Source: Tateyamaria sp.
GTDB lineage: Bacteria; Pseudomonadota; Alphaproteobacteria; Rhodobacterales; Rhodobacteraceae
Assembly (NCBI GenBank): GCA_018668195.1
Contig: JABITU010000183.1
Location: 1-8,793, forward strand
DNA: 8,793 nucleotides
Direction: 5' to 3'
Positions 1 through 6,353 of the stretch are shown piece after piece. The translations under genes and the position numbers were made by a program. The notes under the pieces were generated by a model that did no database searches, was not told the origin of the DNA, and saw nothing but the letters and a program-made list of their open reading frames with translations. Within the stretch, counting starts at the first letter, position 1. The number at the start of each line of letters is the position of its first letter.

Positions 1-938
1 CTCCGCGCAAAATCATCATCGACACCGACCCCGGCCAGGACGACGCTGTCGCGATTCTACTGGCACTGGCTAGTCCCGAAGATCTTGAAGTGCTGTGCAT
101 AACGACTGTTGCTGGGAATGTTCCCCTTGATCTAACATCAAAAAATGCACTTATTATCTGTGAGTTGTCCGATAATATTGATGTCAAAGTATATGCTGGC
201 TGTGATCGCCCCTTGCGGCGTACGCTGGTCACCGCCGAGCATGTGCACGGCAAAACTGGTCTTGATGGTCCAACCTTGCCAGACCCAACTATGAACCTCA
301 CGGAAGGGCACGCGGTAGATGCGATTATCGAAGCATTGCGCGCGCATCCTGCGGGAACGGTCACTTTGTGCCCTTTGGGTCCGTTGACCAATATTGCGAC
401 GGCATTTGAAAAAGCGCCTGATGTCGTTGACCGTGTGCAACAAATCGTACTGATGGGCGGCGCATATTTCGAGGTGGGCAATATCACTCCAACCGCAGAA
501 TTTAACATTTATGTTGATCCAGAAGCAGCTGATATTGTTTTTAAATCAGGTGTTGAAGTTGTTGTTTTACCACTTGATGTTACGCACAAGGCGCTGGTCA
601 CCCAAGCCCGAAACGAAGCGTTTCGCGCGCTTGGGACAGACGTTGGTATCGCGGTTGCAGAGATGACTGATTTCTTTGAGCGGTTTGACAAGGAAAAATA
701 CGGTTCCTCTGGCGCACCACTGCATGACCCTTGCGTAATAGCGTATCTAATTGAACCTGATCTTTTTAGCGGCAGACATGTCAACGTTGAAATCGAAACT
801 CAGTCACCCTTGACCCTCGGGATGACAGTTACCGACTGGTGGGGTGTAACAGATCGGCCAAAGAACGCCTTTTTTGTTGGCGATTTGGACGCCAACGGGT
901 TCTTTACGCTTCTGACTCGCCGCCTCGCACGTCTGTGA
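1..938 (+). CDS. iunH: Inosine/uridine-preferring nucleoside hydrolase (5' partial)
   Basis: Predicted nucleoside hydrolase, which cleaves the N-glycosidic bond of ribonucleosides to give a free base and ribose for salvage. The frame is open from the window edge (first full codon at base 3). It begins PRKIIIDTDPGQDDA, containing the family's N-terminal Asp cluster that binds Ca2+ and ribose. Other hallmarks follow: TTVAGN, PLGPLTNIA, LMGGAYFEVGNITPTAEFN, PLDVTHKAL and HDPCVIAYL, whose His is the expected catalytic-site residue, then the C-terminal VTDWWGVTD. About 311 residues are visible, close to the usual 310-320, so only the initiator and perhaps a residue or two are missing. The GTG at base 90 is internal and would remove the DTDPGQDD motif, so it is not the start. 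The stop overlaps the next gene by 4 bases. The family is clear; the preferred nucleoside cannot be read from sequence, and rih-type paralogs look alike. Confidence 0.93.
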   Translation, partial: PRKIIIDTDPGQDDAVAILLALASPEDLEVLCITTVAGNVPLDLTSKNALIICELSDNIDVKVYAGCDRPLRRTLVTAEHVHGKTGLDGPTLPDPTMNLTEGHAVDAIIEALRAHPAGTVTLCPLGPLTNIATAFEKAPDVVDRVQQIVLMGGAYFEVGNITPTAEFNIYVDPEAADIVFKSGVEVVVLPLDVTHKALVTQARNEAFRALGTDVGIAVAEMTDFFERFDKEKYGSSGAPLHDPCVIAYLIEPDLFSGRHVNVEIETQSPLTLGMTVTDWWGVTDRPKNAFFVGDLDANGFFTLLTRRLARL

Positions 939-1384
939 GCGCTGCGCTCAGTTTGGCAACAGGTGATAATTTTGACCAGATTGCACCATTGATTGCGGCG
1001 TTCCACGCAGAGGTGGGCATTCGCCTGAATGATACCGACCGCACCAATGCCATCGCGCCTATTCTCGACGGCATCCCCTGCGGAGCGGCATATCTGATCG
1101 GTCGACCACGCGCGCCAATTGGATACATTATCATAACATTTGGTTGGTCAATTGGAATTGGCGACATGGATGGCTTTAAAGACGAACTTTATGTGCGATC
1201 AGGCGTTCGCAACCTTGGCATCGCGTCAGAGGTTTTGCTGTCGCTTCCCCGCGCACTTGCAGGTGCTGGGCTCAAGGTGCTGCAGCTCAAAGTCCATGCA
1301 ACAAATGAACGTGCCGCTCGGGTCTATGCTAGGGCCGGGTTTAGACTGCATGAGGATTATACTCTTATGACCCAACGGCTCTAG
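935..1384 (+). CDS. GNAT-family N-acetyltransferase
   Basis: A 149-residue protein of the GNAT fold, expected to transfer acetyl from acetyl-CoA to an amine. The acceptor is unknown. The acetyl-CoA-binding motif A lies around residues 84-105: strand DELYV, then VRNLGIASEVLLSLP, where R92-x-x-G95-x-A97 stands for the usual R/Q-x-x-G-x-G/A. Motif B is NERAARVYARAGF at 124-136, with the Asn and Tyr typical of the family. The frame is open further upstream inside the nucleoside hydrolase gene. I chose GTG at 935 because it gives a standard GNAT length and makes a GTGA overlap with the upstream stop, a common sign of translational coupling. Upstream codons would only add an out-of-frame reading of the neighbour. 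Co-transcription with the hydrolase is likely; a shared pathway is not shown. Confidence 0.85.
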   Translation: MSAALSLATGDNFDQIAPLIAAFHAEVGIRLNDTDRTNAIAPILDGIPCGAAYLIGRPRAPIGYIIITFGWSIGIGDMDGFKDELYVRSGVRNLGIASEVLLSLPRALAGAGLKVLQLKVHATNERAARVYARAGFRLHEDYTLMTQRL

Positions 1385-1413
1385 CCAAACGGCATTCGAG
1401 AGCCTATTTGGCT
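1383..1413 (+). promoter_or_regulatory. Hairpin between the GNAT gene and selO
   Basis: AGCCAAA at 1383-1389 is the exact reverse complement of TTTGGCT at 1407-1413. Inside it, GGC at 1391-1393 can pair with GCC at 1402-1404, leaving an 8-base loop. The structure starts inside the GNAT stop codon and ends 4 bases before the selO ATG at 1418. No T-run follows, so it is not a classical terminator. No clear Shine-Dalgarno sequence is visible in front of selO, so the hairpin fills the space where one would be. It could modulate ribosome access or mRNA processing, or be chance. Confidence 0.35.
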
Positions 1414-1417
1414 GCTT

Positions 1418-2824
1418 ATGAACTTATCAATCCCCTTCGATAACACGTACGCCACTCTACCGGGCATATTTTACACCAAGTTAAATCCGACCCCGGTAAA
1501 GTCGCCCCGCATGATCGCATGGAATGATGCGCTAGCGGACACCCTTGGGATCAGCAACCAAAGCGCAGAGGTTTTTGCAGGCAACACGGTACCGGCAGGC
1601 GCAGCGCCGTTGGCCCAGCTATACGCGGGTCACCAGTTTGGCAACTACAACCCGCAACTTGGCGATGGACGGGCCATCCTACTGGGCGAAGTTATCGACA
1701 AACAGGGCAAGCGCCGCGATATCCAGCTCAAGGGGTCTGGCCCCACTCCCTATTCAAGGATGGGGGACGGGCGTGCGTGGCTTGGCCCGGTGCTGCGAGA
1801 ATACGTGGTAAGCGAGGCGATGAACGCGCTTGGAATTCCCACCACCCGCGCACTGGCGGCGACATCAACCGGAGAATCGGTGTACCGCGAACAAGGTGCA
1901 CTGCCTGGCGCCGTTCTGACCCGCGTAGCAGATAGTCATCTGCGCGTCGGCACGTTCCAAATTTTTGCCCACCAGGGAGAACGCGAGGCTCTGCAAATCC
2001 TTACCGACTATGCTATCGCGCGCCATCACCCCAACGCTGATGGGCCAATGGGCTTGCTGGCCGCTGTTTGTGCCGCACAGGCCGAACTGGTCGCTGCGTG
2101 GATGTCAGTGGGTTTTATCCACGGCGTAATGAACACCGACAACTGCGCCATCTCGGGCGAAACCATCGACTATGGCCCCTGCGCCTTTATGGATGCTTAT
2201 GCCGAAGGGCAGGTATTTTCTTCCATCGATCGAACAGGGCGTTATGCCTATGGCAACCAGCCTCGCATCGCTGTTTGGAACATGGCCCAACTTGCCACCG
2301 CCTTAATTCAACTGTCCGACGACACCGAGACCGCTATCGAAACCGCGACAGCAATTGTTCACGCCATGCCACAGCAATTGCAAGATGCCAGGCTGCGCCG
2401 TTTTGGTGCCAAGATCGGCCTAAATCATACCCCTACAGCAGGTGACCATGACCTGATCGAAGAGTTGCTGGCGCTCATGCAAGCAGATGGGGCAGATTTC
2501 ACCAATACGTTCGCAGCCCTCGGTACAGATAAAGCCCGCGATCAGTTTACCAACCGCAACGCTTTTGATGACTGGGTCACGAAATGGCAGACGCACACTG
2601 GCCCTGATGCAGATGCAATAATGGCCCGTGCCAACCCGCAAATTATCCCCCGCAATCACCAGATCGAAGAGATGATCAACGCAGCCGTTGCAGGCGACAT
2701 GAAACCCTTTGATCGCCTCATTACTGCGCAGGCAAGCCCCTATGACCTTAGCCCCGAATATGACGATCTGCGCCGCCCCCCATTGCAGTCCCAGATTGTA
2801 TCTGCAACGTTTTGTGGCACCTGA
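1418..2824 (+). CDS. selO: Protein adenylyltransferase SelO (YdiU/UPF0061)
   Basis: A 468-residue SelO pseudokinase, which transfers AMP from ATP to Ser/Thr/Tyr hydroxyls of target proteins and is linked to redox homeostasis. Family blocks are present in order: YAGHQFGNYNPQLGDGRA (69-86), QLKGSGPTPYSRMGDGRA (103-120), LREYVVSEAMNALGIPTTRA (126-145) and GFIHGVMNTDN (232-242), followed by ETIDYGP. By family knowledge, K105 and E128 form the nucleotide-binding ion pair, D241 is the catalytic Asp, and N242 and D251 bind Mg2+; their spacing matches the characterised Pseudomonas enzyme. The protein ends TFCGT, keeping the C-terminal Cys (C466) of the family; it is Cys, not selenocysteine. The length is normal and the frame is intact. 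The ATG at 1418 gives the usual N-terminus (FDNTYATLP), although no clear ribosome-binding site precedes it. It lies 33 bases after the GNAT stop and is probably cotranscribed. Confidence 0.96.
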   Translation: MNLSIPFDNTYATLPGIFYTKLNPTPVKSPRMIAWNDALADTLGISNQSAEVFAGNTVPAGAAPLAQLYAGHQFGNYNPQLGDGRAILLGEVIDKQGKRRDIQLKGSGPTPYSRMGDGRAWLGPVLREYVVSEAMNALGIPTTRALAATSTGESVYREQGALPGAVLTRVADSHLRVGTFQIFAHQGEREALQILTDYAIARHHPNADGPMGLLAAVCAAQAELVAAWMSVGFIHGVMNTDNCAISGETIDYGPCAFMDAYAEGQVFSSIDRTGRYAYGNQPRIAVWNMAQLATALIQLSDDTETAIETATAIVHAMPQQLQDARLRRFGAKIGLNHTPTAGDHDLIEELLALMQADGADFTNTFAALGTDKARDQFTNRNAFDDWVTKWQTHTGPDADAIMARANPQIIPRNHQIEEMINAAVAGDMKPFDRLITAQASPYDLSPEYDDLRRPPLQSQIVSATFCGT

Positions 2825-2840
2825 CCTTTATCGCGTCTGC

Positions 2841-2872
2841 CAAAATTACCTGAGACATTTCACATTAGGTAA
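2841..2872 (-). terminator. Possible terminator of the minus-strand DMT gene
   Basis: TTACCTGA at 2846-2853 pairs with TTAGGTAA at 2865-2872 (8 bp including one G-T, 11-base loop). Read on the minus strand, the hairpin is followed by TTTTG, giving a short U-tract. It lies about 100 bases beyond the stop of the minus-strand permease, in the 150-base gap between convergent genes. The stem is A/T-rich and the tract is short, so any termination would be weak. No comparable structure is visible for selO on the plus strand. Confidence 0.3.
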
Positions 2873-2974
2873 CGCCGAAAAGTATTTGATTAATATATAA
2901 TGTTTTTGAGCTAATACTACTTTTCATCATAATCTTGCCGTGCTGAACATGTTCGACAGCGTTGTGTGCACCAA

Positions 2975-3850
2975 TCACCTTCGGTTTATCAACAGCAGTC
3001 CTGCGGCCACCATGGCAAGCGCCAACCATATGGTCATCCCAATTTCTTCACCAAGCAAAACCCAACCCAAAAGCACTGAAAAAACAGGGGATAAAAAGCT
3101 GAACGATGCGACTGAGGCAGCAGGATAGATCTTCATCATCCAGAACCATGCGAGGAACCCGAAAGTCGCGATAGCAAGAATCTGATATATCAGCCCGGCC
3201 ACGTGCAATACTGTCAAATCCCGCACCAATTCACCGAAAAAAAGCGCCATCATCAGCAAAACGGGCGCCGAGATTAGCAATTGCCACAACAGCTGCTGTT
3301 CTGCCGGAACCTCGCTTAAAGGGGTAATTCGGACGCACAGTGCAATGCCCGCCCAGCAAAACGCTGCCAACAGAGCGAGCACGTCGCCAGCCAAGCTTGA
3401 CTGCCCACTTTCACGGTCCACCAGCGCTAACGCCACGCCGCCCATGGCCAATCCAAGGCCAACCAGCCGTATTCCTGACAGCCGTTCTGAGGGCAGCAAT
3501 ATGTGCACCGCCACAGCCAACCAAACCGGCATCGAATAAAAGATAATGGAAGCGCGCGATACAGTTGTCATGTCCAACGCTATGAATAGGAACTGAAATT
3601 CAATCGCAAACAAAACGCCGGCAATCACCCCACCCACTATGCTGGCGCGCGGCAACCTAACTGACACCCCCCGCGCACGCATCCAGATCAAAAGCACAAC
3701 GGCCGCCCCAGCCGACCTTAAAGCTGCCATGAATACTGGTTGAAAGCCCCCGGTCGAAACTTTGACCACCACTTGGTTCAATCCAAAGTTAAGAGCAATC
3801 GCAATCAGCGCAACTGCGCCAATCATATCCATTTGAGTTTTACGTTCCAT
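2975..3850 (-). CDS. EamA/DMT-superfamily permease (first copy)
   Basis: An inner-membrane transporter of the drug/metabolite superfamily, 291 residues from the chosen start, with about ten hydrophobic segments (roughly 8-26, 36-56, 70-92, 100-119, 128-144, 155-173, 188-206, 214-236, 246-266, 271-288). It is built as two EamA repeats. The second repeat ends with the typical block SFLSPVFSVLLGWVLLGEE and then a final helix. The substrate cannot be deduced; relatives export amino acids, cofactors or drugs. I chose ATG at 3850 (MERKTQMD), which resembles the N-termini of alphaproteobacterial relatives as I recall them. Alternatives are ATG at 3856 and 3832 and TTG at 3886. It is convergent with selO and single in its orientation, with a long structured upstream region. 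Short Cys-poor loops and the absence of other domains are normal for the family. Confidence 0.88.
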   Translation of the reverse strand: MERKTQMDMIGAVALIAIALNFGLNQVVVKVSTGGFQPVFMAALRSAGAAVVLLIWMRARGVSVRLPRASIVGGVIAGVLFAIEFQFLFIALDMTTVSRASIIFYSMPVWLAVAVHILLPSERLSGIRLVGLGLAMGGVALALVDRESGQSSLAGDVLALLAAFCWAGIALCVRITPLSEVPAEQQLLWQLLISAPVLLMMALFFGELVRDLTVLHVAGLIYQILAIATFGFLAWFWMMKIYPAASVASFSFLSPVFSVLLGWVLLGEEIGMTIWLALAMVAAGLLLINRR

Positions 3851-3938
3851 GCTCATCAACTGCAGGCCGCAGCGCACCAATGTCAATTGCCGAATGAACT
3901 TCTAATGGGCCATTGCCCCAGTGCATGCCAAATACGCA

Positions 3939-3977
3939 CCATTGCACGCGAAGAACACAATTCGGCACGTGCAATGG
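3939..3977. repeat. Perfect 10-bp inverted repeat with inner stem
   Basis: CCATTGCACG at 3939-3948 is exactly complementary in reverse to CGTGCAATGG at 3968-3977. Between the arms, CGAA at 3949-3952 can pair with TTCG at 3961-3964, leaving an 8-base loop and a 3-base bulge, for 14 bp in all. No T-run follows on either strand. The repeat sits about 90-127 bases upstream of the minus-strand permease start. It could be an operator for a dimeric regulator or an RNA structure in the leader. The repeat itself is plain in the sequence; its function is inferred. Confidence 0.6.
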
Positions 3978-4004
3978 CGGTAACGCTGACCAAAGTTGGG
4001 AGCG

Positions 4005-4016
4005 TTTTGATCAAAA
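4005..4016. repeat. 12-bp palindrome TTTTGATCAAAA
   Basis: This is a perfect 12-bp palindrome lying 28 bases from the larger inverted repeat. Symmetric sites of this kind are often bound by dimeric regulators, but no specific family can be named. It may be chance in an A/T-rich patch. Confidence 0.3.
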
Positions 4017-4062
4017 GTGGCAAAACCAGTGAAACGCCACATTATGCCAAGGCAAAAACTGA

Positions 4063-4287
4063 TCAATCGGAAAAGTGACTGGCAATGTCAGAGCTAATAG
4101 GCCTGCGTGTGTCTGTGCCCAGCTGGCTGTATCCATAGACACCGACGGCTAGGGTTCCCTTGGCGGCCTGTCCGAAAACATCGGCGCATAAATCGATGCG
4201 ATGTTGGTGCGGGCTGTCACCTTTAACCACCACCTTGCCTCCGAATAGGTTCCCTAACGTCCCATCCGCTGGCCCATCGCGAGGCAT
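4063..4287 (-). CDS. Unassigned 74-codon open frame, possibly a gene remnant
   Basis: Translation from ATG at 4287 gives 74 residues, MPRDGPADGTLGNLFGG at the start, then a mixed segment with VVVKGDSPHQHRIDLC and GTLAVGVYGYSQLG. I do not recognise it. Codon use is not obviously noncoding, and the composition resembles part of a globular protein rather than random low-complexity sequence. It has no signal peptide, membrane segment or Cys cluster. A stop lies 6 codons upstream of the ATG and no clear ribosome-binding site is present. It is downstream of the helicase in the same direction, so read-through could transcribe it. It may be a small gene, the stump of a decayed gene, or a chance frame. 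Confidence 0.22.
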   Translation of the reverse strand: MPRDGPADGTLGNLFGGKVVVKGDSPHQHRIDLCADVFGQAAKGTLAVGVYGYSQLGTDTRRPISSDIASHFSD

Positions 4288-4379
4288 GTTCGGTAAAGCT
4301 CTCGTCTAATCAGGCTGCCGCTACTTTGTTTTTGAGCACAATACTGGATTAACCAAATGCCAACTATAAAGCTGCTGTG

Positions 4380-5639
4380 TTATGCGCGTGGGCCTTTTGG
4401 TTTGGGTTTACGACGCCGGTTGTTAGACGGTTTTGCACCGCCCGGCCCGTTCGGTGCCCCTCCGGGCCGTCCACGTCCACGCCCACCTGTCGGTTTTGCC
4501 GAGGGGTCAGGGATTTCTTCCCATGCGCGTCCAGACGCGACGGGTATTCGGATCTTCATTATCTTTTGAATATCTTTGAGATAGGGCATCTCATCAGGCG
4601 CACAAAATGCGATTGCAGCCCCATCCTTGCCGGCTCGAGCGGTTCGCCCGATCCGATGCACATAGGCTTCTGGTACATTTGGCAGCTCAAAATTGTAGAC
4701 GTGTTTGACATCCGGGATATCAAGGCCGCGCGCCGCCACATCCGTGGCCACCATTACCAGCACATTCCGCGCCTTAAAGGCTGCAAGCGCACGATCACGC
4801 TGCCCTTGCCGTTTGTTACCGTGGATTGCGACCACTTTGTAACCAGCCTTATCCAGAGCCTTTGTCAGCTTGTCTGCACCGTGCTTGGTGCGGGTAAAGA
4901 CCAGTGCGCGTTCTTCGCGGTGCGCCCCAAGCAATTCGATCAAAAGGGCCGACTTTTCGGCCTTGGCAATAAAGTGCACCTCTTGGGTGACTTTGTCCGC
5001 AGCCTTGCCGGGGGGTGCCACTTCGATCCGTAAGGGTTCATGCAGGTAACTGGCGGCAATTTCGGCCATCTGTTTTGGCATGGTCGCCGAGAACAGCATA
5101 GTCTGCCGGTTATCCCCCATCATTTTGGCGATTTTGCGCAGATCGTGGACAAAACCCAAGTCGAGCATTTGATCTGCTTCATCCAGCACCAGGAACCCGG
5201 TTTCGTTCAAGCGCACTGCGCGACGATCGACGAGGTCAAGCAATCGGCCCGGTGTGGCAACAAGAATATCGACACCTTTGGACAAGCGCTGAATCTGTGG
5301 GTTAATCGACACGCCACCAACAACGATCTGCACCTTCATTTCCGTCATTTCGCGCAGCACCTGCGCGATTTGTCCGGCAAGCTCGCGGGTGGGAGCAAGA
5401 ATTAGGCCGCGGGCGGTTTTCGGCGCGGCACGCCCGCCCTCTTCCATAAGTCGGGCAATGAGCGGAATGCCAAAGGCTGCCGTCTTGCCGGTGCCTGTTT
5501 GGGCCAGGCCCATTACGTCACGGCCGTTCAGCGCGTGGGGTATAGCCTGGGCCTGAATCGGCGTTGGCGTGCTTAGCCCCATTGCGGCGACCCGTTTGGA
5601 CAGCGCCTCGGGCAGGTTCATCATGTCAAAATCACTCAT
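4380..5639 (-). CDS. rhlE: DEAD-box ATP-dependent RNA helicase, RhlE type
   Basis: A 419-residue RNA helicase that uses ATP to unwind short RNA duplexes, probably in RNA decay, ribosome assembly or cold adaptation in the cytoplasm. All core motifs are present: Q-motif region PTPIQ (25-29), Walker A AQTGTGKT (46-53), PTRELA (83-88), TPGR (129-132), DEAD (153-156), SAT (184-186), the motif IV region ALVFTRTKHG, VATDVAARGLD (297-307) and HRIGRTARAG (328-337). GGVSINPQ near residue 108 is characteristic of RhlE. After about residue 380 comes a basic tail rich in Gly, Arg, Pro and Lys, expected to be disordered and to bind RNA. I chose ATG at 5639 (MSDFDMMNLPEAL), which begins just before the Q-motif region; ATG at 5657 or 5648 would add up to 6 residues. 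It is transcribed divergently from fur. The family is certain; the RhlE subgroup is likely. Confidence 0.95.
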   Translation of the reverse strand: MSDFDMMNLPEALSKRVAAMGLSTPTPIQAQAIPHALNGRDVMGLAQTGTGKTAAFGIPLIARLMEEGGRAAPKTARGLILAPTRELAGQIAQVLREMTEMKVQIVVGGVSINPQIQRLSKGVDILVATPGRLLDLVDRRAVRLNETGFLVLDEADQMLDLGFVHDLRKIAKMMGDNRQTMLFSATMPKQMAEIAASYLHEPLRIEVAPPGKAADKVTQEVHFIAKAEKSALLIELLGAHREERALVFTRTKHGADKLTKALDKAGYKVVAIHGNKRQGQRDRALAAFKARNVLVMVATDVAARGLDIPDVKHVYNFELPNVPEAYVHRIGRTARAGKDGAAIAFCAPDEMPYLKDIQKIMKIRIPVASGRAWEEIPDPSAKPTGGRGRGRPGGAPNGPGGAKPSNNRRRKPKPKGPRA

Positions 5640-5674
5640 GGTTCCCATTGGACCCATCGTGCCATCACGTCAAC

Positions 5675-5709
5675 CGCAATTGCCGAAACCAATGCGCTAC
5701 GGAATTGTG
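5675..5709. promoter_or_regulatory. Imperfect dyad in the helicase/fur divergent gap
   Basis: CGCAATTGCCG at 5675-5685 and CGGAATTGTG at 5700-5709 can pair imperfectly: CCG with CGG, one bulged G, AATT with AATT, then C-G, G-T and C-G. It lies in the 100-base gap between two divergent starts, where both promoters must sit, 30-65 bases before the fur ATG. It could be an operator, including for autoregulation. It does not match a binding-site consensus that I can cite with confidence. Confidence 0.25.
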
Positions 5710-5739
5710 CAATCAAGATTCCTTCGCTAAACCCACTGT

Positions 5740-6159
5740 ATGAACAACACGCGACAAACCATTACTGACCGATGCGAAGCCAAGGGCCTACGCATGACGC
5801 ACCCTCGGCGCGTAATCGCTGATGTGCTCGAGGCGTCCGACGACCACCCTGATGTCGAGGAACTATATAACCGCGCCAACGCCATCGATGCGGGCATCTC
5901 GATCGCCACGGTCTACCGCACCGTTAAATTGTTCGAAGAGGCAGGCATTCTAGACAAGCTTGAATTCGGCGACGGCCGGGCCCGGTACGAAGATGCCGAG
6001 CGCGAACATCACGACCACTTGATCGATATGCAGTCAGGTAAGGTTATCGAATTTTTCGACGCCGAGATCGAGGCGCTTCAGGAAAAAATTGCCGAAAAAC
6101 TGGGTTACGAGCTGCGCGGTCACCGGCTGGAGCTTTACGGCGTTCCGCGCAAGCGCTGA
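5740..6159 (+). CDS. fur: Fur-family metal-responsive regulator (Fur/Mur)
   Basis: A 139-residue regulator of the Fur family, a dimeric DNA-binding protein that represses metal-uptake genes when loaded with Fe2+ or, in alphaproteobacterial Mur proteins, Mn2+. The winged-helix recognition segment is ISIATVYRTVKLFEEAGI (53-70). The hinge and metal site follow: H36 in DDHPDVEELY, REHHDHLID (88-96), E111 and H128 in HRLELYG. The CxxC of enteric Fur, just after HHDHLI, is replaced by DMQS, so the structural zinc site is absent; this is usual for alphaproteobacterial Fur/Mur. It lacks the HHHH-rich pattern of Irr and the Cys pairs of Zur. An in-frame TAA four codons upstream makes ATG at 5740 the first possible ATG start. 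No Shine-Dalgarno sequence is visible before it. Whether iron or manganese is sensed cannot be decided here. Confidence 0.93.
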   Translation: MNNTRQTITDRCEAKGLRMTHPRRVIADVLEASDDHPDVEELYNRANAIDAGISIATVYRTVKLFEEAGILDKLEFGDGRARYEDAEREHHDHLIDMQSGKVIEFFDAEIEALQEKIAEKLGYELRGHRLELYGVPRKR

Positions 6160-6241
6160 TAGCCACCATCGCAGCATGGTTATTCCAAAGGACGTTATAC
6201 TTGCGCAGATGTAATCGCCCTTTGCTTGACCTTGTCTGCTC

Positions 6242-6273
6242 CTGTCCAAATCGACAGGCACATTCTGTCCAAA
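6242..6273. repeat. Direct repeat CTGTCCAAA with an embedded inverted repeat
   Basis: CTGTCCAAA occurs at 6242-6250 and again at 6265-6273, 23 bases apart, close to two helical turns. The first copy also begins a perfect 6-bp inverted repeat, CCTGTC (6241-6246) with GACAGG (6253-6258). The cluster lies in the noncoding stretch between fur and the small ORF ahead of the second permease, where a promoter would be expected. This arrangement suits a regulator site, but no regulator can be named. Confidence 0.35.
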
Positions 6274-6353
6274 GTCACTGCGAGAAGAAAAAAACACAGC
6301 AGCAATTGTCTGTTTGCGCAGTATTTGAAGCTCAAGCAACAGGGCCAGCACAG

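Larger units (their letters stand above)
3851..4379. other. 529-base gap without a convincing gene
   Basis: The stretch between the minus-strand permease and the helicase holds no recognisable gene. It contains a 10-bp inverted repeat (3939-3977), a 12-bp palindrome (4005-4016), a small GGGC-CATT-GCCC hairpin (3907-3918), three copies of CCATTGC or its complement (3910, 3939, 3971) and an unassigned 74-codon minus-strand frame (4063-4287). The side near 3851-3980 probably carries the promoter and control region of the permease. No tRNA, transposase remnant or clear terminator for the helicase is visible. Confidence 0.6.

Noticed and set aside
90..92. GTG as a start for the nucleoside hydrolase
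   Set aside because: The frame continues upstream through the essential DTDPGQDD metal-binding motif, so the gene is cut by the window edge rather than starting here.
2896..2901. Perfect TATAAT on the plus strand
   Set aside because: There is no -35 at the right distance and no gene downstream in that direction; it lies in an A/T-rich convergent gap.
2945..2954. 10-bp palindrome GAACATGTTC
   Set aside because: It is short, just past the end of the minus-strand permease in a convergent gap, and has no associated promoter; chance is the simplest reading.
3881..3886. TTGACA on the minus strand as a -35 box or TTG start for the permease
   Set aside because: No -10 hexamer follows at 16-18 bases, and a TTG start would add 12 residues not expected for this family.
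3902..4042. 46-codon Cys-rich frame on the minus strand
   Set aside because: It runs through the large inverted repeat, has no ribosome-binding site, and its composition (clustered Cys, Phe) looks like translated noncoding DNA.
4377..5033. 218-codon plus-strand frame across the helicase
   Set aside because: It is antisense to the helicase core and tail, and the translation has odd composition with no family motifs.
6196..6201. TATACT as a -10 box after fur
   Set aside because: No -35-like hexamer occurs 16-18 bases upstream, so the promoter call is not supported.
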